Shown: positions 14,644 through 20,685 of the stretch, piece after piece
Layout of the letters: every line of letters starts with the position of its first letter
Numbering within the stretch: position 1 is the first letter of the stretch
Virus record (IMG/VR): IMGVR_UViG_3300027573_000108
Location: 1-24,764 of that record
Reading direction: 5' to 3' (one strand)
Length of the DNA stretch: 24,764 nucleotides
Origin: a virus
The notes under the pieces: generated by a model
Seen by the model: only the letters and a program-made list of their open reading frames with translations
The model's database searches: none
What the model was told of the DNA's origin: nothing
Translations under genes and position numbers: made by a program

Positions 14644-14808
14644 TCATAATTCACTCCAATACTTCGCCGCATCATCTTTCCTGACCGTATAGGCCAGGTC
14701 CCGCTTCGCTGCGAGCCGTGCCGCCTCAGCCACAGCGACAAACGTCAGCACCGCACCCAGAAATGCGCCACACAAAAATGCGCCAAGGATCCACGGCCAG
14801 AAGATCAT
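14644..14808 (-). CDS. Small membrane protein (54 aa)
   Basis: A 54-residue protein from the ATG at 14808, which overlaps the stop of the upstream 37-residue gene by four bases (ATGA). It opens MIFWPWILGAFLCGAFLGAV, giving one or two hydrophobic spans, followed by an Ala-rich basic helix (AEAARLAAKRDLAYTV) and an acidic end. The paired arrangement with another tiny membrane protein recalls holin/spanin-like or superinfection-exclusion pairs, but no family is recognised. GAGG lies nine bases before the start. Confidence 0.65.
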   Translation of the reverse strand: MIFWPWILGAFLCGAFLGAVLTFVAVAEAARLAAKRDLAYTVRKDDAAKYWSEL

Positions 14809-14918
14809 CGGTTTCTGCCTCGCGGGAGCGTGTAGAGCCTCACCACCGCGACCATTGCCGCACAGAACACCAGCGCCAGGATCACTCCCCATAGGATTAG
14901 TTCGAGCGGTTCCAGCAT
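14805..14918 (-). CDS. Very small membrane protein (37 aa)
   Basis: A 37-codon frame from the ATG at 14918. MLEPLELILWGVILALVFCA continues with a hydrophobic run to about residue 27, then RLYTLPRGRNR, a positively charged tail. This is the topology of an N-out or C-in single-span peptide. It is tightly coupled to the next membrane gene by ATGA overlap, which is the main reason to believe it is translated. The ribosome site is weak. Confidence 0.55.
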   Translation of the reverse strand: MLEPLELILWGVILALVFCAAMVAVVRLYTLPRGRNR

Positions 14919-15027
14919 TGCGTTTCACATTCGCGCTGCCAGGTTGCCACCCTCAAGTTGTCGCTCGTTGCCACTAGTAGACAGCCTGAGCAGAGTCCTG
15001 ACAGCGCGAATCCGGGGGCGCTTCGAA

Positions 15028-15114
15028 TCGTGCGTGAAGCGGCACGCTATATGCCCCAATCCCTGATTAGTGGGGCACTCGCTTGCCCTCCCGGTCAGGT
15101 GACTTCACGCACGA
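15028..15114. other. Nested inverted repeat in a gene-poor gap
   Basis: TCGTGCGTGAAG at 15028-15039 pairs perfectly with CTTCACGCACGA at 15103-15114. Inside the 63-base loop, GCCCCA at 15053-15058 pairs with TGGGGC at 15071-15076. The right arm covers the stop codon of the gene ending at 15105. No T-run follows on either strand, so this is not a simple terminator. The rest of 14919-15104 has no convincing gene. Confidence 0.6.
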
Positions 15115-15338
15115 ATATCGTGGGGCCAGTCAATTCCCTCACAGGTCAGCGTTGCGCATTCCACGAGCAACGACTGCGCTATCGTCACCTGCGAGGCCAA
15201 AATCATTTGGAGCAGCAGCAACTTGTCTTCGATCTTCCCGCCCATGCCAGAGTCAATCAGCAGCAGCACCCGTGTACGCTGCGCCTCAAGCGATTCCTGC
15301 TGATTAATCAATTCTCTGAAGTTGGCGGAGAGCTTCAC
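15105..15338 (-). CDS. Small hypothetical protein, helical
   Basis: A 77-residue protein with a GTG start overlapping the previous stop by four bases. MKLSANFRELINQQESLEAQ, then RTRVLLLIDSGMGGKIEDKL and LLLLQMILASQVTIAQSLLV. It looks mostly helical, possibly a coiled coil. No family is recognised. Last gene of the Gp157/RecT cluster; its stop lies within a large inverted repeat. Confidence 0.65.
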   Translation of the reverse strand: MKLSANFRELINQQESLEAQRTRVLLLIDSGMGGKIEDKLLLLQMILASQVTIAQSLLVECATLTCEGIDWPHDIRA

Positions 15339-15550
15339 CTGTTCTCGCGCTCCTTCCGCTCGTGTTCGATCTTGTGCGTGATCACAATGAGCGCACTTGA
15401 AAGATCGAGAAGCGCATCCCTGACGTGCCGGAACTCACGACGTATGGAGCTATCAAGGGCATCCACCGCTTCGTTCGCTACGCTTATCAGGCGATGCGCT
15501 TCTTCGAGATCGTTGTCTTTGATCAGGTATTCAGGTTTCACATTGGTCAC
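15335..15550 (-). CDS. Small hypothetical protein, helical
   Basis: A 71-residue protein with a GTG start, AAGGA four bases upstream, and four-base overlaps on both sides. The sequence (MTNVKPEYLIKDNDLEEAHR, VANEAVDALDSSIRREFRHV, ending KIEHERKERENR) is charged and helical, probably a coiled coil. No function is recognised. Tight coupling to the Gp157-like gene suggests co-expression with the recombination module. Confidence 0.65.
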   Translation of the reverse strand: MTNVKPEYLIKDNDLEEAHRLISVANEAVDALDSSIRREFRHVRDALLDLSSALIVITHKIEHERKERENR

Positions 15551-16065
15551 TTGATCCTTATCGACTTGCCCCGCTCACCCAATTCAGCAAACGACAACTT
15601 CTCACCACCCTCGAGCAATTCCCGAATCATCGGATTCATAGGCTTCCTGATAAACTCGATAAATTCGTCAGGTATCTCTTCGAGGGGAGCCGTGATGATG
15701 AGCGGTGCGAGTCCGCCATTCTGCGCAGCAGTCACGCGAAAGCGTGCGGTTTCCATCGTCTTCAGCTGGTGCGCTTCGAAGAACCAGAGCAGCCTTGCCT
15801 TGAGACGATCAACTGCGCCGGCATCAACGCTCGCCCTTTCTGCCAAACGCTTCGCCTCAGCTTTTCGCGCGGCTGCTCTGGATTCCAATTCGCGAATCAA
15901 CCCACAGTACGCATCCACCTTGTCCTTCGTGGCCGTGCCCGTTTCCTCGAGCCAGGAATCAATGGCAGCTTCAGCGATTGCATCCGGGAGCTCGCCGCCC
16001 ACTTCAGTGAGCAGCGCTTCGAGTGCGGCCAGGTCGCCGGAAATCTCATATAACGTGGCGCTCAT
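15547..16065 (-). CDS. Siphovirus Gp157-like protein
   Basis: A 172-residue protein. It opens MSATLYEISGDLAALEALL, followed by a long helical region (KVDAYCGLIRELESRAAARK, AEAKRLAERASVDAGAVDRL) and the diagnostic HQLKTMETARFRVTAAQNG and IPDEFIEF segments. This architecture matches the siphovirus Gp157 family, named from Streptococcus phages and commonly encoded next to single-strand annealing proteins. Its molecular role is unclear. The start has AAGGAG seven bases upstream and overlaps the RecT-like stop by four bases. Confidence 0.82.
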   Translation of the reverse strand: MSATLYEISGDLAALEALLTEVGGELPDAIAEAAIDSWLEETGTATKDKVDAYCGLIRELESRAAARKAEAKRLAERASVDAGAVDRLKARLLWFFEAHQLKTMETARFRVTAAQNGGLAPLIITAPLEEIPDEFIEFIRKPMNPMIRELLEGGEKLSFAELGERGKSIRIK

Positions 16066-16838
16066 TTGCCTGCTCCTTCGTGCTTTGCCGCGTGGAGCTC
16101 ATTTGCCCAGCTGCCAAAGTCTTCGATGCAGTCGAGCATCTGCCCTTCCTTCAGGTCGGCACGCTTGTCCACACCCGCCACTTCCTTCATACGTGCCTGG
16201 ATGTTGGCATTCGAAATCCCATAGCCACGCAGTTCGCGGATCAGGCTGTCAAGATCGCTGACAGTCTTGATCAGCTTCTCGCGCCCGTTGCCATTGGGTT
16301 TGGTTTCGACTGTCTCTGGCAGTGCCGGCTGCTGTGGCTCATCGTGGAGCACCACATCCGGTATCGTTTCGATTTCGCTCTCATCGAGGAAACCGAGGCC
16401 GCAGACACTAAGCGTGACTCTGCGCTTCGCCTTCGTCTCAGCCTTCATGATTGCGTTGCACAGCAGATCGCCCTGGAGCCTGCCAATGGCGACTGCGCCA
16501 ATTGATTCATCAGCGCGCCCTTCCTTGGTGGTTGCCCTGGCAGTGACGATGTAGACGTCATTGATGTGCTCACGGCTGACGATCTGAATCGACACGTTGT
16601 GAATCTTGCGAAGCTGATCTGTTGCATCGCGCCGTGTGTAGAGCGTGAGCTTTCCGTTCAGGGTTATATATTGAAACGGCTGTGTAAGCGGGTTGAGTCC
16701 GACCGATCGACAAACCGCGTTGTAATAGTTGATGCGATCCTGGCTTGATAGTTTTGCCAGGTCGCCGGTAGCCAGGACGCGCTCGATGATCGCAGCGTAT
16801 TCCTGGCCCTCACCTTGAGTTGCTATTGCTGTACTCAC
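16062..16838 (-). CDS. Putative single-strand annealing protein (RecT/Rad52-like)
   Basis: A 258-residue protein with its start set at the GTG at 16838 (MSTAIATQGEGQEYAAIIER), preceded by AGGAG; a longer GTG frame to 16901 would lie in the hairpin. The core segment LNPLTQPFQYITLNGKLTLY, TRRDATDQLRKIHNVSI, DESIGAVAIGRLQGDLLCNA and MKAETKAKRRVTLSVCGLG is a conserved phage family generally found at the recT position. The C-terminal third is a variable linker plus helices. Adjacent Gp157 and a PD-(D/E)XK nuclease further along support a recombination role. Membership in the RecT/Rad52 superfamily is likely but not proven by eye. Confidence 0.7.
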   Translation of the reverse strand: MSTAIATQGEGQEYAAIIERVLATGDLAKLSSQDRINYYNAVCRSVGLNPLTQPFQYITLNGKLTLYTRRDATDQLRKIHNVSIQIVSREHINDVYIVTARATTKEGRADESIGAVAIGRLQGDLLCNAIMKAETKAKRRVTLSVCGLGFLDESEIETIPDVVLHDEPQQPALPETVETKPNGNGREKLIKTVSDLDSLIRELRGYGISNANIQARMKEVAGVDKRADLKEGQMLDCIEDFGSWANELHAAKHEGAGK

Positions 16839-16884
16839 TTTGTTATCTTGTCTCCTGTTCAATTGGCTGTATTTTTGCTCGAGG

Positions 16885-16909
16885 ACGCCCGCGCTACCCA
16901 CGCGGGCGT
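16885..16909 (+). terminator. Strong hairpin with T-run reading on plus
   Basis: Perfect 9-base arms ACGCCCGCG (16885-16893) and CGCGGGCGT (16901-16909) with a 7-base loop, followed on plus by TTTCATTT. On minus the stem is equally strong but is not followed by T's. It lies in the gap between the excisionase-like and RecT-like genes, and either stops antisense RNA or acts as an mRNA structure. Confidence 0.5.
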
Positions 16910-16915
16910 TTTCAT

Positions 16916-17128
16916 TTATGCTGATCGCTTGAAAGCTTTCCTTGGATCGAAGGGCCGCTCAACGTTCCGGTTGATCCAGTCACGCACATCTGCTTCACGA
17001 AACCTGAGCGAATGCCCAAGCTTGATGCGCGGCAGGGTTCTCGTTCCCCCGCCGCGCACATACAGCGTCTTGACTGCAATTCCGGTAATCTTCGATACCT
17101 CTTCAATCGTTAGAAGCTTGTCGATCAT
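16916..17128 (-). CDS. Excisionase / AlpA-like helix-turn-helix protein
   Basis: A 70-residue protein. MIDKLLTIEEVSKITGIAVK, then LYVRGGGTRTLPRIKLGHSL, then RFREADVRDWINRN is a textbook MerR-type excisionase (HTH_17) domain. Such proteins bend att DNA for excision or act as transcriptional regulators. It is in the early leftward operon, opposite in direction to the integrase, so expression would favour lytic growth. The ATG lies one base after the previous gene's stop, with only a weak GGCGGG upstream. Confidence 0.8.
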   Translation of the reverse strand: MIDKLLTIEEVSKITGIAVKTLYVRGGGTRTLPRIKLGHSLRFREADVRDWINRNVERPFDPRKAFKRSA

Positions 17129-17129
17129 T

Positions 17130-17396
17130 TCAATACCCGCCGTCTCTCATCTCTTGAAACTGCCGCTCCTGGCGCATTGCTGCCAGGCCCTCTTCGTTCT
17201 CCTTGATGCACTTGGCATCGCAGAAGAATCTGCCCTTGAAATCGAACAATGCGGTCTCATCCTTCTTGAACGCATAGCCGCAGTTGTGGCACTCGCGATA
17301 CTGGGCATCGCGCTGATCAACCTTGCCGGTGTCAGGATTCGTTGGCAGCGTGTGCTCATCGAACCACTGCTCATATGACGTATTCACTACTGGCAT
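17130..17396 (-). CDS. Small zinc-finger-like protein
   Basis: An 88-residue protein with GGAGG before its ATG. CHNC near residue 36 and the paired Cys in FFCDAKCIKEN around residues 58-64 form a plausible four-Cys zinc site, separated by a basic/acidic beta hairpin (FKKDETALFDFKG). The C-terminus is helical and charged. No specific family is recognised. It overlaps the upstream gene by one base. Confidence 0.65.
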   Translation of the reverse strand: MPVVNTSYEQWFDEHTLPTNPDTGKVDQRDAQYRECHNCGYAFKKDETALFDFKGRFFCDAKCIKENEEGLAAMRQERQFQEMRDGGY

Positions 17397-17752
17397 TACG
17401 CACCTCCCTGGCTCTTCACGAGCTCACGTTCTGACCGTTTCAATTCTTCGAGCAGCCTGGCGCCTTCCAATGCCACCCCGCGCTCAGTTCCATCCCATCG
17501 GGCGAGCTCCGCACGAAAATGCGGGATGGTTACATATCTGTCGTTCTCAATGTGCTCGAGGATTCGGCATCGATCGCAGACGCCTTTATGCACTTCATCC
17601 ATCACATATGCCTGCTCGCAAACGCCGCAGACGGCTTCACACCCGGCGCATACAACCACCTGCTCGGCTTTATGCGACGATTCGCCAAACGCCACTGACC
17701 AGACAATCGAGAGGCCCTTGTGCCCACCACAGAAAACGCATTCGAGTTTCAT
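17396..17752 (-). CDS. Cys-rich zinc-binding protein
   Basis: A 118-residue protein with four CxxC-type motifs: CVFC (5-8), CAGC (35-38), CGVC (42-45) and CDRC (59-62), consistent with two zinc knuckles. The C-terminal half (FRAELARWDGTERGVALEGA, RLLEELKRSERELVKSQ) is helical. It overlaps both neighbours by one base. It may bind nucleic acid or a host protein as an early take-over factor; no known family is recognised. Confidence 0.65.
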   Translation of the reverse strand: MKLECVFCGGHKGLSIVWSVAFGESSHKAEQVVVCAGCEAVCGVCEQAYVMDEVHKGVCDRCRILEHIENDRYVTIPHFRAELARWDGTERGVALEGARLLEELKRSERELVKSQGGA

Positions 17753-18048
17753 TAGTTGGCCACCTCTTCCAGCTGCCTGAGCCGCGCTTCAATCTTCTCG
17801 AGCTGCATCCTGCAATCCACAAGGCGCTCGTGCCAGGCTGATCGAGTCACATACTTGTCGATCTCGTCTTCTGCCAGGTGCTTCTCGATCCTACTGATCT
17901 CGCGCATCATGCAAATCCGCTCAGTGCGCCAGAACTCCACACTGAGGCTGGTCGGCCAGCACGCCTCAGATTCCTTCAGGTACGCTTCGTATTCAGCGTC
18001 CTGCACTCCTTCGTATCTTTCTAATCTGTTGTCCATTGGTTGAATCAT
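17752..18048 (-). CDS. Coiled-coil protein, first gene of the leftward early operon
   Basis: A 98-residue protein. The ATG at 18048 (MIQPMDNRLERYEG) is chosen because AAGGA sits just upstream; a TTG at 18075 would start almost at the predicted transcript end. Long charged helices (RICMMREISRIEKHLAEDEI, then HERLVDCRMQLEKIEARLRQ) indicate a coiled coil. No family is recognised. It is about 30 bases downstream of the predicted transcription start of the promoter at 18084-18112. Confidence 0.7.
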   Translation of the reverse strand: MIQPMDNRLERYEGVQDAEYEAYLKESEACWPTSLSVEFWRTERICMMREISRIEKHLAEDEIDKYVTRSAWHERLVDCRMQLEKIEARLRQLEEVAN

Positions 18049-18083
18049 TGCCATCCTTTGCTCAATTTTCTGCAACGATTCGA

Positions 18084-18131
18084 AGTATATGTTAACAAAA
18101 ACACCGTGTCAAGACTTATTGTTAACAAAAA
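18084..18131 (-). promoter_or_regulatory. Leftward early promoter with two operator-like repeats
   Basis: On minus, -35 TTGACA (18112-18107), a 17-base spacer and -10 TATACT (18089-18084): almost consensus sigma70. TGTTAACAAAAA on plus occurs at 18090-18101 inside the spacer and again at 18120-18131 upstream of -35, exactly 30 bases apart. The repeats are likely operators for one or both RHH regulators encoded nearby. Confidence 0.85.
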
Positions 18132-18141
18132 GCCCAATTGC

Positions 18142-18339
18142 TTAAAGGGGCGGTCTGGGGCGGTTTCCGTTCATCTGGCGATACATCACCAGGCCATAAT
18201 CAATCAGCAGGGCGAGTATCTTGCTCTTGGTAGTATGTTCTTTTCTGCCTATTCGAGCGATTTCCTGATCGAGCTGCTTGGGAATCCTGCTCCCGACAGT
18301 GATCAGTACGTCCTCTTCGTGCTTCTTTGGCCTTCCCAT
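18142..18339 (-). CDS. Ribbon-helix-helix regulator, leftward (MGRPKK type)
   Basis: A 65-residue protein from the ATG at 18339 (MGRPKKHEEDVLITVGSRIP); a longer frame to 18372 would begin inside the promoter. The layout is basic N-terminus, strand LITVGSRIP, helix KQLDQEIARIGRKE, helix KSKILALLIDYGLVMYRQM, as in CopG/Arc repressors. Its predicted transcript starts only about 2-4 bases before the ATG, so the mRNA is nearly leaderless. It shares its N-terminal motif with the divergent regulator at 18431 and is probably its antagonist in the lysis-lysogeny decision. Confidence 0.78.
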   Translation of the reverse strand: MGRPKKHEEDVLITVGSRIPKQLDQEIARIGRKEHTTKSKILALLIDYGLVMYRQMNGNRPRPPL

Positions 18340-18348
18340 ACTCTCAGA

Positions 18349-18422
18349 CTTATAACTAACATAAACCCTCAAGTCAAGAGTTAAAAAAAACGTTTACACA
18401 AACTCGGAGATCTGTGTATACT
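18349..18422. promoter_or_regulatory. Back-to-back divergent promoters of the two regulators
   Basis: Leftward: -35 TTGACT (18377-18372), 17-base spacer, -10 TATAAG (18354-18349). Rightward: -35 TTTACA (18393-18398), 18-base spacer, -10 TATACT (18417-18422). Only 15 bases separate the two -35 boxes. Dyads: GTTTACACA (18392-18400) with TGTGTATAC (18413-18421), 8 of 9 matching, covering the rightward promoter; and an imperfect palindrome at 18364-18382 over the leftward -35. Confidence 0.85.
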
Positions 18423-18430
18423 GTTCGGGC

Positions 18431-18874
18431 ATGGGACGACCCAAAAAAGCCCCCGAAGAGAGGCTGGTAACCGTCGGTACTCGTGTCTCCCCAACCCTGC
18501 TAGAAAAGATAAGAAGCGTCATGCTTGAGCTTCATCGGCTTGGCAAGATTAGCCGGCCTAATGAAAGCGCAGCGTGCGGCTGGATGATCGGGCAAGGTAT
18601 GGAAGCATACGAGCGAGCTGACGATCCATTATTCATGGTCATGATGGCGATCTGGCCTCATTTGAATGAGATTGCTCATGAGGCGCTAGTAGGTGCCGCC
18701 AAAGGTCTCCACGAGATGGAATCCATGAAAGCTTCGAAAGGGAATGTCAGTCCATTGAAGCGTGAAGACGGAGATGGCAGAAAACCCGGCGATAAAGAAC
18801 CGCGCAAGCCAGGCGGCAATGGCAGGCGCGGGAAACAGAAGGACGACGAAGAAGACGAAAGATACGTGGCATAG
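18431..18874 (+). CDS. Ribbon-helix-helix regulator, rightward (candidate lysogeny repressor)
   Basis: A 147-residue protein, MGRPKKAPEERLVTVGTRVS at the N-terminus. A strand plus two helices (LLEKIRSVMLELHRLGK; ESAACGWMIGQGMEAY) fit an RHH domain in residues 1-60. Residues 60-100 are helical, and the last 45 are a highly charged, probably disordered tail (REDGDGRKPGDKEPRKPG, KQKDDEEDERYVA). The rightward promoter places the transcription start at or within two bases of the ATG, so the mRNA is leaderless, as for lambda cI from PRM. It heads the operon that includes the integrase, consistent with a maintenance repressor. Confidence 0.75.
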   Translation: MGRPKKAPEERLVTVGTRVSPTLLEKIRSVMLELHRLGKISRPNESAACGWMIGQGMEAYERADDPLFMVMMAIWPHLNEIAHEALVGAAKGLHEMESMKASKGNVSPLKREDGDGRKPGDKEPRKPGGNGRRGKQKDDEEDERYVA

Positions 18875-18914
18875 CGCCAGATTACTGTAAGAAAGACGTG
18901 GGATTTAGATACTA

Positions 18915-19364
18915 ATGAAGAACCTAATCATCGGAGCGGGAATCACGATCATGGGAACTATCGTGTTCTCGCTCATTATTGCAGCATCATCGACCGCCAG
19001 ACGATCATCGCAGGCGGCATCATTCACACCCGCACAGGCAACCCCGACACCAGCGCGACTGACACTCGAGCCATCTTATTACCGTTTGGAGCTTGAGACT
19101 GACTACCTGCACATGATCAATGAAGTCAACCACGGCTACTACAATCATGTAGAGGTAAAAGTGAAAAAGGCTAAAGGTGGATATACCTTGTATGCCTATC
19201 ATTCATTTTTCAATCAATACCAATTCCAAATCGGGGATTTCGGGAAAAAAGTCTCTGCCTGGGTAAGTAGCAACCGCGCCAAGCTCAGACTTGCAAAGAT
19301 CACACGTGTTGGAGTCTATGGCACTGGCGCTTATGCGTCCGGCACCTACTACGAAGTTCAATGA
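18915..19364 (+). CDS. Membrane-anchored protein of unknown function in the lysogeny operon
   Basis: A 149-residue protein. Residues 1-26 (MKNLIIGAGITIMGTIVFSL...) form a single membrane anchor or uncleaved signal; a Ser/Thr/Ala/Pro linker follows, then a folded domain (about 55-149) with aromatic-rich strands (YYNHVEVKVKKAKGGYTLYA, VGVYGTGAYASGTYYEV). The domain should face the periplasm or outside. Expression with repressor and integrase suggests a lysogenic-conversion or superinfection-exclusion function; this is inference. The stop overlaps the integrase ATG by four bases. The ribosome site is weak. Confidence 0.7.
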   Translation: MKNLIIGAGITIMGTIVFSLIIAASSTARRSSQAASFTPAQATPTPARLTLEPSYYRLELETDYLHMINEVNHGYYNHVEVKVKKAKGGYTLYAYHSFFNQYQFQIGDFGKKVSAWVSSNRAKLRLAKITRVGVYGTGAYASGTYYEVQ

Positions 19365-20416
19365 TCCACAAAGTCCTATCCAAACGCACAGGCAAGACAA
19401 CGTGGGCCATCTCTGTCCGGGTTGGCGGGCTTCGCTATCGTGAAGCAGGATTCAAGACAAAGGAAAAGGCGGATGAATACATCCGGGATCTAAAGGATGC
19501 CTACAGGAACCGCCGAATCGGGATCGAACCGGAATACGAACGCCGCGTGATCACCTTGCAGGATCTCTTCGAGGCACGCGCCCGCGATGCGATCAATATG
19601 AGCACAGGGTCCCGCCGCCAGCTGCTGCGACATTTTGCCGATTTCGTATCAATCGACCCTGACCTGCCGGTGCGTGACGTCACAGTTTCGCGCCTTGCAT
19701 CCTATCGCGCAGACCTGATGGGCCGGTTCAAGGTTTCAACCATTGAGTTCGTCATCGCCGGCATCGTTGCGGGTCTCAATTCGGGCCGCTTGTATTTCCC
19801 CGAACTCGAAACCTTCCGCGCGCCCGCGCTGGTCGGATTGCCGAATCCCGGCCGCGCAGTTCTCGTCCCTCGAGGTGAACTCATCGCAGTCCGTGACGAA
19901 CTCCGCCGGATGGACAGGACAGATGCAGCGGATGTTTTCGAAATGCTGATCCTCACAGGCTGCCGCGTGATGGAGTTGCTCACGCTTCGCCCTGAATGGA
20001 TTGAATGGGAGCGTGGCCTTGTCGGATTGCCCGCGAATGCAACAAAAACTAAAACATCTCGCATTCTTCCAATAACGCCTTCCCTTGAAGTTTTGCTTCG
20101 CCGGCGATCCGTTGGGCCTTCTCTTTGCTACGCGACGTTCTACAGGGCTGTATGCGCAGCAGGAAGGGCACAAGGGATTGTGATCGGTATGGACAGCTGG
20201 CGGATTCACGACATCCGGCATACGGCCGCATCGATCCTGGCAGAAGCAGGGATCAACCAGAAGATCATTGCAGACCTGCTGGGGCATAGCCTGGGCGGTA
20301 TGACGTCCCGGTACACTCACTCGACGTTGCCTGCACTCCGCGCCGCGTCCTCAGTCCTTGAAAGCTACTGGGAAGGGCGCCGCGTGGCAGCGTTCCCGAA
20401 GGCGGTGAATGAATAA
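19361..20416 (+). CDS. int: Tyrosine recombinase / phage integrase
   Basis: A 351-residue protein. The N-terminal arm-binding region (about 1-60, TWAISVRVGGLRYREAGFKT) and core-binding domain (65-150) precede the catalytic domain. Catalytic set visible: R202 in TGCRVMELL, K229 or K231 in ATKTKTSRILPI, H283 and R286 in IHDIRHTAAS, H309 in LLGHSLGGM and Y318 in SRYTH. It catalyses site-specific integration and, with the excisionase-like protein, excision. It is the third gene of the rightward operon, coupled to the membrane protein. The probable att region is 200-600 bases downstream. Confidence 0.96.
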   Translation: MIHKVLSKRTGKTTWAISVRVGGLRYREAGFKTKEKADEYIRDLKDAYRNRRIGIEPEYERRVITLQDLFEARARDAINMSTGSRRQLLRHFADFVSIDPDLPVRDVTVSRLASYRADLMGRFKVSTIEFVIAGIVAGLNSGRLYFPELETFRAPALVGLPNPGRAVLVPRGELIAVRDELRRMDRTDAADVFEMLILTGCRVMELLTLRPEWIEWERGLVGLPANATKTKTSRILPITPSLEVLLRRRSVGPSLCYATFYRAVCAAGRAQGIVIGMDSWRIHDIRHTAASILAEAGINQKIIADLLGHSLGGMTSRYTHSTLPALRAASSVLESYWEGRRVAAFPKAVNE

Positions 20417-20632
20417 ATGAGTGATGATTTTGGACATTTTGACTGTGAGGTTTGCGATGAGGCGCGCGCGAAAGAGCATCATCTCGACATCATCCGCGCA
20501 TTCGTGGAGCGGGTATACAAACGAATGGACGACTTAAAAGTCACCGAAAATCCTGCGCTTGCCGGATTGGAATGGTTATATTTGGCAGGAATACGGGAAG
20601 AGCTCGCCGCGATGGAGAAGGAGGCGGAATGA
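20417..20632 (+). CDS. Small helical protein following integrase, paralogue of 9773-9967
   Basis: A 71-residue protein whose ATG directly abuts the integrase stop. It starts MSDDFGHFDCEVCDEARAKE, with a CxxC motif (residues 10-13) absent from the paralogue. It continues with DIIRAFVERVYKRMDDL, a central LEWLYLAGI stretch and ELAAMEKEAE, shared with the early-operon paralogue. The nearly identical DNA in the shared segments indicates duplication within the phage or acquisition from a relative. No function is recognised. A terminator follows 28 bases after the stop. Confidence 0.7.
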   Translation: MSDDFGHFDCEVCDEARAKEHHLDIIRAFVERVYKRMDDLKVTENPALAGLEWLYLAGIREELAAMEKEAE

Positions 20633-20660
20633 GCTTGCTTCCCATACGAATTGCACTACC

Positions 20661-20682
20661 AGCCCGCGTTATCGCGGGCTTT
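20661..20682 (+). terminator. Terminator of the integrase operon
   Basis: AGCCCGCG (20661-20668), loop TTAT, CGCGGGCT (20673-20680), then TTAACTT. The stem is perfect over eight bases, but the T-run is short. It is well placed after the last gene of the rightward operon. Confidence 0.7.
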
Positions 20683-20685
20683 AAC

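Noticed and set aside
14958-16261. Plus-strand open frames opposite the Gp157 region
   Set aside because: The minus-strand genes there have family motifs, overlapping stops and starts, and ribosome sites; the plus frames have none of these.
19702-20320. Minus-strand open frames opposite the integrase
   Set aside because: The integrase catalytic residues prove the plus frame; the opposite frames are compositional shadows.
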